Assembly (NCBI GenBank): GCA_021234155.1
Contig: JAJEKV010000002.1
Span: 43,203,203-43,267,202, forward strand
DNA: 64,000 nt
Direction of reading: 5' to 3'
DNA from: Isoetes taiwanensis
Taxonomy: Eukaryota; Streptophyta; Lycopodiopsida; Isoetales; Isoetaceae
Part shown: piece by piece, positions 30,831-42,335 of the stretch
Position numbering within the stretch: the stretch's first letter is position 1
Layout: each line of letters starts with the position of its first letter
Translations under genes and position numbers: made by a program
Notes under the pieces: model-generated
What the model saw: the letters and a program-made list of their open reading frames with translations, nothing else
The model's database searches: none
Told to the model about the DNA's origin: nothing

Positions 30831-32254
30831 ATGTCTCGCTTTTTTTTTATCTTCCATTATTGAAGCTTTGTTTGCCAATCTAGTGGTTTTTAAGGATTTG
30901 GCTTGTGGCTTGAGGCCCTTGTGCTCCTTCAGTTTGCTTGCTGTGTTAGAAGGACAATGTGAAGCAAACTAATTAGGCCATCTTTCCTCCTTACAATGTT
31001 TCCTAGTAGACATCTTTCAATTAACGAGCTTTTTATCTTGCGTGTGGCTGGTTTTTATGGTTGATCTGGAAGAGAAGAAGATTGTTTATCTTTAAAAGCA
31101 TGGATACTGCAGATGAGATTTTTTTTCAATAGACAACAATAAAATTGTTATGCTATCGTTCTCTTCTTATATAGAAGAGAATGCCACCGTTCTATTACGA
31201 TTGCAATAGAACCGACATTCCTTGGATGGGGACATCCTTCTTTGCATCTCCTATTTATACCGTCTCCTTTTTCATTTTCATTCATCGGCGTTCTCTTGAG
31301 CTCCATTCTTTTTTCCTCTTTGGCTCTATAAGTTTTCCTATCGCTAACAAATCTATTCTTCTAACAGGTAAGTTTTGAATAAGTTAGCTTTGGTTGGTTC
31401 CTCATCCGATGATGGTGCATCTTTGTGGATCGTCTTTTCCTTCAGTACTATGGCATCTATTTCATGTTACGGCACAAGCTTGGGGGCGTGGCTCAGAGGA
31501 AGGATTTGCAGAGACAAACACAGAGGCAAGAGCTTTTAGATTAATATTTTGATTGATTGTTTAACCTTAGGAGTTTTAAGTTATAATTAAAATAAAGGGA
31601 ACCATTGAAATATTGAAATGTTAAAAACTAAAGAAAAAGGGCCGCTACTGTAGCGACCTGTGGCAAACGGAACTGCCAGGGATGAATCCGTAGCAGATCC
31701 AAGGATCATCCGGAACCTGCAACCTTTTAGCAGAAAAGGCCCTGAGATGGCCGGAATTAGCTCCTGGGCCAATGCAACTGGCCGGATTTAGCAAAAGATC
31801 AAAGGGGAAACCCAGATTTAGATCTATAATACCTTTTTAGAATAGTATAAGCAGCAATCGATCTGCAGAACTGAGGGAGAAGCTGGAAGTGCTTGCCTGT
31901 GATAGAAGTCTGATTGCTTTGTAGAACTTCTGATAATCTGTTGTTGAATTGAGTGCCTACCTTAGTTTTAGAGTATTCCAGAGAATCCCAAAGAGGTTAC
32001 TAGCTGGTTAGCAGACTCTCAGAATTGGGAAGAATTTGAGCCTAGTCTTGCCGTATTTGCAAATCAGAGCCCGGTTGGGTGGAGAAGTTGTGCCGAAAGA
32101 ACTTGATCTTGAGTTACCAGGTTGTTTTGGTTAACCGTGTTTGATAGTTTTGCAGACAGGAAAGACCGTTTGTATCATTTCCCCTTCTTTAATTTTGGTT
32201 TATATTGTTATGCATCTGTTTTCCCTTTTCTTCTGATTTGGTGAATCTACAATC
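30831..32254. other. Intergenic, no recognised gene
   Basis: Two short hairpins lie in a row at about 31160-31215 (TTCTCTTCT../AGAAGAGAA and TTCTATT../AATAGAA). A weakly similar stretch occurs near 21000-21130, hinting at a dispersed repeat. The rest shows nothing I can name. Confidence 0.35.
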
Positions 32255-32259
32255 GATTT

Positions 32260-33013
32260 TGATATGGAGCAAGCACGGGGGAGTGGTCCATGGCGAATGG
32301 GTTATTGGTTTTATGGTAAATACTATGTAAATGTTATTCCTAAGGTCACCTAGTAATATAAAGGGGCATAGGATAACATAGCATTTGGATGTGAAGAACC
32401 ATTGATATTTATGGACGGGGTCGAGGCACTATCATTGGGGATGGTTATTGGTTGAGAAAAAGATCATAGATAATGTCCCATATAATAAGGCAAGGAGATA
32501 TTTTGGGAAAAAAGGCAACTGCCTGCTAAAAAAGGTTAAAGTCGCAGAGAGATCTATAAATAGAACCGAAACTTCAATTGGACATATCTCCACAACCAGA
32601 GCTCCGATTGAAGCGATCTTTACCTCTTTGGAACCGTCTCGGAGTCTAGTTTCCGAATTGGGACGGCACATTCTGTAGTTCATCCGGAGGAGAGAGTAAT
32701 GGCCGAAAAGGTGACAAGGGGTCACAGATCACTGCCATAGTGACTTCACATATCTGCAATTGTTTTTATGATGTGTGGCTATTTGGAGTAGCTAGATTAG
32801 TCTGGAAGGCCAATAAGCCAAATGCCAGCGCTTTGTATTTACCATAGTACTTGTGTTTTTGCCAATAACCCAGTGGATCCGGTTGGGTGGTTAATGGTGC
32901 TGCCATATCAATTGTGCATGAATAAAGTTTCTTTAGTCCGGTGTTCTATTATTTCATTACGGTTCTATGATTCTATGTTCCTACAACTTCCCAAATATAC
33001 ATGAATTGTATCA
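32260..33013 (+). repeat. 5' LTR of the LARD-type element
   Basis: 754 bp, TG..CA ends. CTATAAATAG (about 32558-32567) is a likely TATA box. Differs from the 3' LTR at three transitions (GGGACGG/GGGATGG, AAGGGGT/AAGGAGT, CCAGCGC/CCAGTGC). Confidence 0.95.
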
Positions 33014-33015
33014 AG

Positions 33016-33029
33016 TGGTATCAGAGCGG
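33016..33029 (+). other. Primer binding site (initiator Met-tRNA type)
   Basis: TGGTATCAGAGCGG, two bases after the LTR end. Confidence 0.9.
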
Positions 33030-33399
33030 AGGTTTGAGATTCTTTTGGGAACCATGGGCAATGGGATCACCAGTGGAATTTGGACTCTCTAAACTGTGAG
33101 AGGAGATTATCATTTTGAGGTTCACAAGAAGATATTTGGATTAGCCCAATGGAGTAAAAGCTTTTATGCATGAAGGGAAATCATATAATATTAGAGCAGT
33201 TAATGGAACTGAGTGGACTTGGTGACTATTGCTGCAAGAGAAGCTAGAACATCAGTAGCAGAGAAGAGAAAACTCAGTGCTTTCGTGGAGAGTGTTCGAA
33301 GTATATGGACCGACTTGTTGTGAACGAGTTCGGATTATTGGGGAAACTTCTATGATCCTTTGGGGATTATGGAATAATAAGGGTGACTGCTGTGCTGTC

Positions 33400-33485
33400 A
33401 TGGAAAAGCTTGTCATGAAGACAAGTAGTTTATCGTGGAGACAAGTTGTCATGGAGACAAATAGCTTGTCATGGAGACAAGTAAA
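33400..33485 (+). repeat. Short tandem repeats around GTCATGGAGACAAGT
   Basis: Four diverged copies of about 15-24 bp in the internal region of the LARD-type element; each carries CTTGTC../GACAAG self-complementary ends. Confidence 0.7.
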
Positions 33486-33742
33486 AACGGGCTGCTACCA
33501 AAACATTGAGTTACGCTTTGTCATTATAGCCAAACTACTCGCCATAACCTCTTGCCATCTCTAGAAGTTCATCTTGGTCATATGAGCCTGTGTAAATTCC
33601 AATCTTTAAGCCTGAGTATGGAGAACTGCAAAAGCATCTTGATTGCGATATGAGTCGATCGTGGTGATCTGAGAGACTGATTGGCCGTGGGGGTCATCTA
33701 TATAAATATTTGACTTGGGAAGTCATCTATATTAACACTTGA

Positions 33743-35471
33743 GGGAGAAGATTAGCAATCTTCTAGAGATGGCGTAGAACGGGGCTGGGAGGCGGCCCTG
33801 TTCCCCTTTAGCACGATAGGGGGCGGCTCTTGCGCCGCTTTCTTTGAGATCAAGCCCTTTGCTAGGCTGCTGGAGGGCCTCTAGGGCACCGTGTCTCTCG
33901 GATCCGGGCTGTTCGACTGTTTGCTTTGCTCGAAGCTCCGGGTTCACCCCTTCGTGCAACTAACCGGGGAATGGTTCTTTTCCCAGGATTCAAAGATTCT
34001 TTTACGTTTTTGGTAAGTCTACAACACCGGTTATCCGCTTCTTTGCTTATTCACTCTCCACAAGGTTTCGGCCCACGGGAGTAGCGCTTGTGTTAGTTGT
34101 TTCAAAGTTGATTGAATGGCTCTTCCTTCTAGACATCAGGCCTTCTTCTTGTAAACTGCCGGTATTGGTGGAAGAATGATCTCGTAAATCGGGAAAAGAA
34201 TGTTAGTGGCTCTCAGAGTATTTCATGCCATAAGAAGAAGGGCCTTTATTCTAGTAGTACCGCTCACGTAATATCTACCGATTCCGCTCTTTAAGGCTGG
34301 CCCGATATCAATTTGGAAAGATGTTTGGCCTCTGTAGTATCTTGTGCGCAAAGAAGAAGAGGTCGGCGGTTATTGTGGAACCGTTAGCGACTACGTAGTA
34401 CTTCATGCCATAAGAAGAAGGGTTTTATTCTAGTATCTGTTGCTCTCGTCCGTCACGATTTTCTACCGATTCAGTTCTTTAAGGCTGGCCAGAAATTAGG
34501 CTGGAAAAATGCTGGCCTCCTGTAGTATCTTGGCTGCAAAGAAGAAGAGGCTGCTGGCATCCTTAGTACGAGGCTTCTGCAACCCTTCTCTATCTTTGGT
34601 GCCATTGTTGGGATGGGACCCTAGATCTATGGGCCGAAGCGGGGGCACTTTACTCATTTCTGTTGCAAATTTTTAGAAGATCTTGTGGTTAGTGCTTAAC
34701 TTGTAGCAGGGCTCGCGTTCCCCTTTCCCAGCAAGGGGTGATCTGTGCACTGTAAGCCATCTGGTAGGGGGAAGTCTAGAATGCTAATACCCTCTAGGGG
34801 CGGGAACTCTAGAAATTTCTAGGGACCCTAGAGCGGCTATTTTCTTGGTCTTGCGGGAAGACAAGGCTTGCAACGACTAGAAGCGAGATGGGCCCTGGCA
34901 TGATTACGGGGTTCTAGCGGTGGTGTGCTCATGATAGTTTGTTTGGCAAGAAGAAGGTGAGTGCCTGCACTATGGGGCACTCCCTATAGTAACTGCCGCA
35001 CAGATGTCGCCCGGCTCATCTCTATTTTCGGTGGTGGAGCTTTAGGAGGACCCCGTCTCTCTAGCCGGGCAGCGCAGACAAATGTATTTTACCCTTACCT
35101 CTTCCATGGGTTGATCCACGTGTCTGATCTATATCGCCATATCGAGAGCCTTTTTTGAAGTAATGGCGCAGCTTTGGGGTATGTGGAAGGCGTGAGCTGT
35201 GGTTCCCATAGTATCTATTTTGGAGAAGAGGCCGGCAGCTCCTGTTTAGTACCGCCCCTTGTTATGCCATTAGGGGCTAGGAATTTGGTCAATCTCTCCT
35301 GTAGTATCCTATGGAGAAGAGGTTGAGAGAGACTAATAGTACTAGGCCCGAGTCTAACTGCTATCATGGATCGGAGAAGTGGTAGCAGCTCTAGGCTCAA
35401 CTGTATATATGTAAACGTTTTATCTTATGAATATACAGACTCTTGACTTCAAAAAAAAAAAAAAAAAAAAA
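33743..35471 (+). mobile_element. Poly(A)-tailed non-coding retrosequence with hairpin array
   Basis: 1729 bp ending in 21 A residues (35451-35471) and flanked by the 12-bp duplication ATTAACACTTGA (33731-33742 and 35472-35483), the signature of LINE-type target-primed reverse transcription. It is much richer in GC than its host and has no credible ORF. It contains about eight hairpin units sharing TAGTATC or a close variant on one side and GAAGAAG or GGAGAAG on the other, closed by variable stems. The parent RNA is not identified. Confidence 0.88.
34205..35395 (+). ncRNA. Array of stem-loops with shared TAGTATC / GAAGAAG loop motifs
   Basis: Units near 34212-34242, 34326-34363, 34388-34422, 34512-34553, 34926-34962, 35194-35241, 35289-35330 and 35352-35391. 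Several stems are complementary although their sequences differ: GAGCTG/CAGCTC, CTCTC/GAGAG, CTGCTA/TAGCAG, GCCTC/GAGGC and GGCCTCT/AGAGGTC (with one GU). The inner motifs stay constant. This pattern of covarying stems around a constant core suggests a structured RNA domain in the parent transcript. Function unknown. Confidence 0.5.
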
Positions 35472-35639
35472 ATTAACACTTGACCTTATTTGCAGGTTTG
35501 CTTAGTGTTAAGCATTGGGGAGGACACTTTACGTACAAGCTGTTAAGGATATGGATGCAAAATTTGGATGCGGAATCTCAAATTGTTTCCTATGGGACAG
35601 GCTTATGGGTAAAGTTCCTAAGTTGAATTTCTTTATTTG

Positions 35640-36184
35640 GAATAAAGAATAGATACTTTTGTTGTGTATACCCATGGTAGACTAGCACTATGATTGCAAC
35701 ATAGTAGGCTTGAACATGGTATACTAGATAGGGAATGCCTCTTGGTAGACTAGTAATTGTGTCTGCAGCACAATTGGCTTGAACAAGAGTGCATAAGATG
35801 TATACTTTTGAAGACTAGTAATTGTGATTGCAACACAATTGGCTTGACAAAAGTTGCATCCGTATCTTGGAGATACAACGTATCGTGGTGGCGATACAAT
35901 CAAGTAAGTACCGTAGAGGTAATGAAGATAATAACGTACCATGGAGGTACAAAGGATATATCGTACTGTGGAAGTACGCGGATATCCATAACTGTTTCTG
36001 GAGTTTTGCAGGGATTATAAAACTTTCAGACTGGTGATGACCATGGAAGATCCATCTTGAGGAGAGATGGATTGAAATGGAGCATATCTTGAATGATCAT
36101 GGGGTATTCCATCTTAAGAGGGGATGGACTGAAATTGAGTGTACTCGGATGATCGCGGACGATCTATCTTGAGAAGGGATGGAT
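35640..36184 (+). repeat. Internal repeats of the LARD-type element and polypurine tract
   Basis: 35680-35850 holds three diverged units around ACTAGTAATTGTG..GCAACACAATTGGCTTGA. 35865-35985 holds GATACAA/GTACAA-type units. 36045-36184 holds three units around TCTTGAGAAGGGATGGATTG. The last provides the purine tract GAGAAGGGATGGA (36171-36183) before the 3' LTR. Confidence 0.7.
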
Positions 36185-36938
36185 TGATATGGAGCAAGCA
36201 CGGGGGAGTGGTCCATGGCGAATGGGTTATTGGTTTTATGGTAAATACTATGTAAATGTTATTCCTAAGGTCACCTAGTAATATAAAGGGGCATAGGATA
36301 ACATAGCATTTGGATGTGAAGAACCATTGATATTTATGGACGGGGTCGAGGCACTATCATTGGGGATGGTTATTGGTTGAGAAAAAGATCATAGATAATG
36401 TCCCATATAATAAGGCAAGGAGATATTTTGGGAAAAAAGGCAACTGCCTGCTAAAAAAGGTTAAAGTCGCAGAGAGATCTATAAATAGAACCGAAACTTC
36501 AATTGGACATATCTCCACAACCAGAGCTCCGATTGAAGCGATCTTTACCTCTTTGGAACCGTCTCGGAGTCTAGTTTCCGAATTGGGATGGCACATTCTG
36601 TAGTTCATCCGGAGGAGAGAGTAATGGCCGAAAAGGTGACAAGGAGTCACAGATCACTGCCATAGTGACTTCACATATCTGCAATTGTTTTTATGATGTG
36701 TGGCTATTTGGAGTAGCTAGATTAGTCTGGAAGGCCAATAAGCCAAATGCCAGTGCTTTGTATTTACCATAGTACTTGTGTTTTTGCCAATAACCCAGTG
36801 GATCCGGTTGGGTGGTTAATGGTGCTGCCATATCAATTGTGCATGAATAAAGTTTCTTTAGTCCGGTGTTCTATTATTTCATTACGGTTCTATGATTCTA
36901 TGTTCCTACAACTTCCCAAATATACATGAATTGTATCA
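36185..36938 (+). repeat. 3' LTR of the LARD-type element
   Basis: 754 bp, about 99.6% identical to the 5' LTR by eye, followed by the GATTT target duplication. Confidence 0.95.
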
Positions 36939-36943
36939 GATTT

Positions 36944-39900
36944 CCTCTTTCTCTGTTTTTGATTCGTGCTTACAAGCATCGTTTCCTCTTTCTCTGTTTT
37001 GTGGGTTCCATGCGTCATTTTCTATGTCGTTCCTTCTATGCCCATAGCTTATTTTTGGTTCCTCTTTTGACAAGATCTCTGAGGTTTCCCCGTCCTTGGT
37101 TGGATCGGTTATTCTGTAGATTTGTGTTGCGCCCTTTCCATCTTTCTGATTTGTATTTCGGTGGTTGTGTTTTTTCATGTTCCTCTATGCCTTCAGTTTC
37201 AGATTATCCGGGCTCAGCTTTGCCCTCTGCGCTTTGGTCAGATCTTGAACATTGGACGGTGGCTTTATCCTACTTATTATATCTGATTCCTTGGGACTTA
37301 TGGATTTTTCCATTCTTCTTCTGATGGTTCGAGCAATGCCAGGTCGTGGATGCTAGGCGTGAGTCATTCATCTTTGGTTCCCCGTCCTTCTAACCCATGC
37401 TTGTTTGAATCGTGAAGCTAAGGTATTTCTCAAACTATCCTTTGTCTTCAGATGGTTTTTGTATAGTAAAATACAGGTTTCAAGAAGCTCTGCAGCCTAC
37501 AGATGTGAGGCCTTCTGGCTCGCAAGGAACAGACAGAGGCCGCCTCATATTCAGATTGATCCTTGGACCTTTCTTCAATGCTTGACGACTTTAAGGCATA
37601 AATAGTGCTCGATCTGCAAACAACTATTACCAATTGAGTGTGAACAATTGTGCTTTTCTGTAGCATCCGACTAAATTCTAAACTCACGTTTATTCCTGGT
37701 TGCGATGATTTGCACCAGAGTTGTATCGAGTTGGCCGGTCGTGTGTATTCTTCAACTCTGCCAGATCAAGCTTGTACCTTTGATGCCTCAATGGTTGTGA
37801 GCAAATTCCGCTTTCATTCTGCATGATCTGCTTGATTCTCATAGGATCTAATCAGATTTCGCTTGGCATCAACTCTACCAAATCAAGCTTGTACCTATGA
37901 TGCCTCAATGGCTGTGCATAGAAATCTTACAGGTTTTACTAAAACTTACCATGCAATTGCTTCCGCTTCTGCCTCTGTCACTGCCTCTTGTCACCGAGTG
38001 CCTCCTTTTTAGCTGCCTCTTGGCTTGGGGATACCGGGACCTCATTATGTGTTATCTCTTTTTTCTTGATTCACTTTGTGTACCTAGGTTAAAGGGCTCC
38101 TTTTTGCATTATTTTGGTCCTAGAAGCAAACACGGAGCGTCCCACTGCGTTCATTAATTTGTCTAGTTTCTTTCATATGTATATCAATAATTGGTTTTCA
38201 TTGCATCTGTGTTACTAATATTTGTATGTTACGTTAGATGAGTTTCGTTATGATCGACCGTACACTCTTAGTACCTCTACAATTCACTGTTATCTTTATG
38301 TACCTTTGTAATTTTTTTGTTTTTTTATGTACTTTTGTGATTTTGTTTTTACTGCACCCACGAGCGCAGGTTGATTTAGACTTACACCGATGACGTTGCA
38401 CCGTGGTTGGGCACATGGGGCCGCCGACTCCATGCATGCAAATCGACTCTTGAAACGATAGCCGCCTAATTCCAGACGACTTACATAATTGTTGTTCTAC
38501 TGGTGGTTTTAGGTTCAGTATTCTCCCTTTTGATGCCAGATTCTCTCGGGCATGTTCCCCTCAAGTCCAAGTTTAGCCTTGCAGAGTCGGTTTCTCCTCT
38601 TCGACATCTGTTAGCTTCAGGAAGTTTCATGGGTACGTGCCTTGAGCTTTATATGTATGTGTATACACTAGGTTTCTTAAGATTCATGTGTTGCATTGTT
38701 GTTAGTAGGGTGCTCTTTAGCCACAATTTATTGGTGTTGTGCTTTCTTGTCGCGTATGTTAGCTAGACTAAGTTGCTCCTTATGTATGTCTTCCTTAGTT
38801 CTCATTATCCTATTTGTTAAATTTGGTTTTTTCGGGGTTCCAAAAACTTTTTGGAATTTTTTTTAGGTTAATTTTCTAAGGTTTCAAGGCTTTTAGTTCC
38901 CGGGAAAAAATTCCGTCATTCCAAAAATCGGGGTTGTGGCTTTTCCTAGGAAATCCGGATTTTGGGTTAATCGTCTCGAATTAGCGGATTCCCCGGCATG
39001 TAGGCCACAGATGATCCTTCCAGATATTGTATTTGATCTTTGGCAGAGATGATGGCGATGATGCGATGATTATAGCAGTCTGAAGTAGAGAGTTTTATTT
39101 ACTGTGATGCTTGCAAAGGGTTTCCGGTGTTCCCTCAGTACCGTGGGTTTCTTCTTACCAGATTTGTCATATGGAAGGATCGGTTCTTCCATCCTACTGA
39201 AGGATCGGTATATGTATTTATCAATTTTGATGCTATTTAATTAAACCCTAGACTGCAGTATCCAACTTCTTCAATCTATCAGCGTGTTTGTTTGCTGCAG
39301 GCCTTAATTATGACAACCATGCCGCTGAAACATATTAGACTACGGGCTTGAGCGCCAATTCAATGGAGTTTTGATTCTTGGTATATACCTGCTTTCAATT
39401 TTGTTATATCTGCATCCTACTTCTTTTAGCAAGTTGTTTATGACATGGTTTAGATTAGTTATATAGCTGTGATAACCATTTTCAAGTTCTTCGTTTGTCT
39501 GGAACTTTCGAGATATGCCTTAGTAAGTTAGGTTCTTGCTATGGAGGACATAAATGTACTTCTTTGAAATCATTTTCTCATGGTGCACCACTTCTCAATG
39601 TTCTCATGTTCTTCCCTTTCACCCAATTATCTGGAAGAATGCATCATTAATATTGCATTTATGCTTCATGTTTTCCATGTTTAGGCCAAATGTAACAGAG
39701 GCATAAGCTACATTCCCAAAGAAAAACATTAGCATTGTCTCTAGAATAGAGTATTAACCGTCTAGCTTACAACAGAGGAGAACCGTTGGATGGTTTTAAT
39801 ATTGTTTGGAATTTCAGTTTGGAAGTTTACCTATTGTAGCATTGAAATAGGAGAAGTAGAAGATGCTACTGAGGCATTTTCTTCATCTTTATTATGTTCT

Positions 39901-42100
39901 GGAAGTCTGGAGAAATCTTGCACAGTTACTTCATTGAATGATCTAGAGAAATCTTGCACAATTACTTCATTGAATGACTTCATGAAATCTCATCCCCTTA
40001 ACCTATACTAAATATTGTGGCATTTCAGAAACATCAATGAGCTGGCCCCTTTTGCCGGAGCTCTCTGTGTTATGACAGATGCATGACTCATGAGTCTGTC
40101 ATCTAGCCCTGGTATATAATGCATGTTGGATGTTTTTGGCAATGGCCATGTTGACTCTGCAAATACTAGATCTATTTTGAAGTAGTGGGTTAAATCGGCG
40201 TGGAGCATGTCCATTGCCTTAAAATGATAAGATGCGCATGAATAATAGATTTGCATTCATCTTCTTACATCAATTCCTATGTATCTTTAATATTAGTCTA
40301 AAAGCACAAGTGTAATTTACTTAGATGATTGAGAGGCTTGCTACTTAACATATTTAAGACACTGTAGAATGAGGTAATGAAGTGAGCTGGTGCTTCTTTT
40401 TGTTTTAAATGTTTTTACTGCCACATCATGGTATGCCCGTGTTTGAACCGCGATAGAACCCATTCTATTCAATGTTTTCATGAGCTATATGTTTGAAGCC
40501 ATATCAATGCCCTGTTTGTCGAGCTAAGTCCACTCTACTGATACTAACTAGGGTTCTCTGTGAATTGTTCATATCCAAGCAAGGCATTCTGATTCTGCAA
40601 TTTGGATGCTATGCATGTGATCTCTCATGTTCTTCCTAGATTTGAAACTTATGTATGTCTGGCACTAAATTATTGGATCAAGTGATGGTATGTGTTTTAG
40701 TCCATTAATATCGACTTTTCACTTATTTCATTTCTTTAAATTCTCACAAATAGATACAATATAAATGGAGCGTCAAGAGGATAGAACATAACTGGTTTGT
40801 GCATGCATATAGTTAAGAATTATCATCTACTTATGATGGTTTGCTGCTCTATGGATGCATAAATCTTATATACTTCTTTTTCGCTCTTTCTTAATAGGAC
40901 CAGTCTTGATGTGTAAATGCTATAAATTGCAGGAGAACTTCGGTGCATGGCGAAGAAAACCAATGTCAAACAAGTTCCACTTGTCATGATAACTTCTTCC
41001 TTTTAAAAATTTTATGTAGTTGCATACGGGATGAACACCCATGCTATAAGAACTATGTTGCAGATTGAAGCAATATCTTACTAGCAGTGATGTATACAAT
41101 TGACATCTATCAGGTGGAAAATCTTTTCAAATTTTTTCCTAAGTTTATTTTCTAAGGTTTTAAAGGGTTTTAGCAGGTTTTAGTAGCCGGAAAGTATTTC
41201 GAATTTATCGGAAAAGTTTTTTGGTATGTCGAATAATGAATTGTCAGGGTTATCACAATTTCCGTGAGGCAGTTTTTACTGGCACTAGCCCAAGTTTTCT
41301 GCGCAGATTCATTCTTCTGTTTTTGTAGGCAAGTATTTCTTCAAATATATGGTGTTCGTTGATTATGCATCCCTAACTTTAACGTCTCTATCGTGTTCTT
41401 TGATTTATGTATGCATCCCTAACTTTAGCATCTCTATTATTGCAGTTTAGAGAACCAATGCATCCCATGTCACGAATTTATGGCTTTCATCTTTTATAGG
41501 ATGGGTTTGGTCATACACTGCATAATCCTGGGTGCTATGCACTTTTATAGTATTTCTTGTGCCAAATTTCATCACTGATTGTATTCCCATAGAATTTTGT
41601 AACTTTCTAGCTCTGATAACCATAATGCTTACTACCATGCATAGTACGGTTGCCAACAAGTAGGCAGATTTTTTAATCTGAATCAGTATGTTTGCATGGC
41701 TATCGTTCTTGCATAAAAAGTAAGCATTTCATTGTATGTAACTTCTATTCCCGCCCTTTAAAATTATTGATAGAAGAGTAAAGACCATGGAATTGCAGTA
41801 TTTAGAGGTTCATTTTGGCCTATATTTTGGGATTGCATTACTTAGTCTAAGCTATGTTATGGAATTGCAGTGAGCTGAAATTTACCATATCTACTATGGA
41901 AGTACTTTGTTCAGCATTTTTACTTGCCTATATGCATTATGAACACTTCATGCCCATTTTAAACTCAGGGCGGGGCTTTGAATTCTATCGGATTCATGTG
42001 TAAAATGTATGGCATTGGATATTGAAAGAGTTCAGTGCAGAGCACCAACTTTGTCTGTCAGCCACGAGGATAACCAATGATCAGGTAAATAATTATTGAT
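36944..42100. other. Long intergenic region, no supported gene
   Basis: I found no protein homology or RNA gene. Repeats include a 49-bp diverged direct repeat (37748-37796 and 37868-37916), a 36-bp tandem duplication (39909-39980), a diverged pair of segments around TTTTCTAAGGTTT (38820-38950 and 41110-41230) and a repeated GCATCCCTAACTTTA (about 41366 and 41410). Confidence 0.4.
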
Positions 42101-42119
42101 GTCATAAGTAATTCCCTTC

Positions 42120-42335
42120 CTCCCTACCGGCGCCTGCCTGAGCGCCTCGCTGGGCGCCTGCCTGAGCACCTGGGCGCCTGTTTGGTCGTCTGGGTGTAGT
42201 GAAGGGTGGCGCCTGGGAGGTGCAGTGATGGGTGGCGCCTGGGAGGGAGCGCTTCAGCCTAGTGAGGATGCACCTCCTCTGAGCGACTTCCCTGAGCGCT
42301 TTCCTGAACGCCGCCTTCCCTGAGCGCCTGGGTGA
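42120..42335 (+). repeat. GC-rich GCGCCTG minisatellite
   Basis: Irregular repetition of GCGCCTG, GAGCGCCT and TGGGCGCCTG, then two copies of GGGTGGCGCCTGGGAGG. The open frame across it is low-complexity translation, not a gene. Confidence 0.7.

Larger units (their letters stand above)
32260..36938 (+). mobile_element. Young non-autonomous LTR retrotransposon (LARD-type)
   Basis: Two 754-bp LTRs (32260-33013 and 36185-36938) start TGATATGG and end TTGTATCA. They differ at only three positions that I can see, all transitions. The 5-bp target duplication GATTT flanks them (32255-32259 and 36939-36943). A TGGTATCAGAGC primer site follows the first LTR and a purine tract precedes the second. The internal region has no gag or pol; it is made of short diverged repeats. 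It must be mobilised by proteins from a partner element. A poly(A)-tailed retrosequence is nested inside. Confidence 0.95.

Noticed and set aside
32432-32725. 97-codon minus-strand frame found twice (also 36357-36650)
   Set aside because: It lies within the two LTRs and is open only because LTR sequence is duplicated; no homology.
33743-35471. Idea that the GC-rich insert is an rRNA fragment or a protein-coding LINE
   Set aside because: None of the conserved rRNA segments I know is present and no RT or endonuclease motif occurs; only the poly(A) tail and target duplication are LINE-like.
36926-37324. 132-codon plus-strand frame after the LARD-type element
   Set aside because: Starts inside the LTR end, is rich in Phe, Leu, Arg and Ser from T/C-rich DNA, and resembles no known protein.
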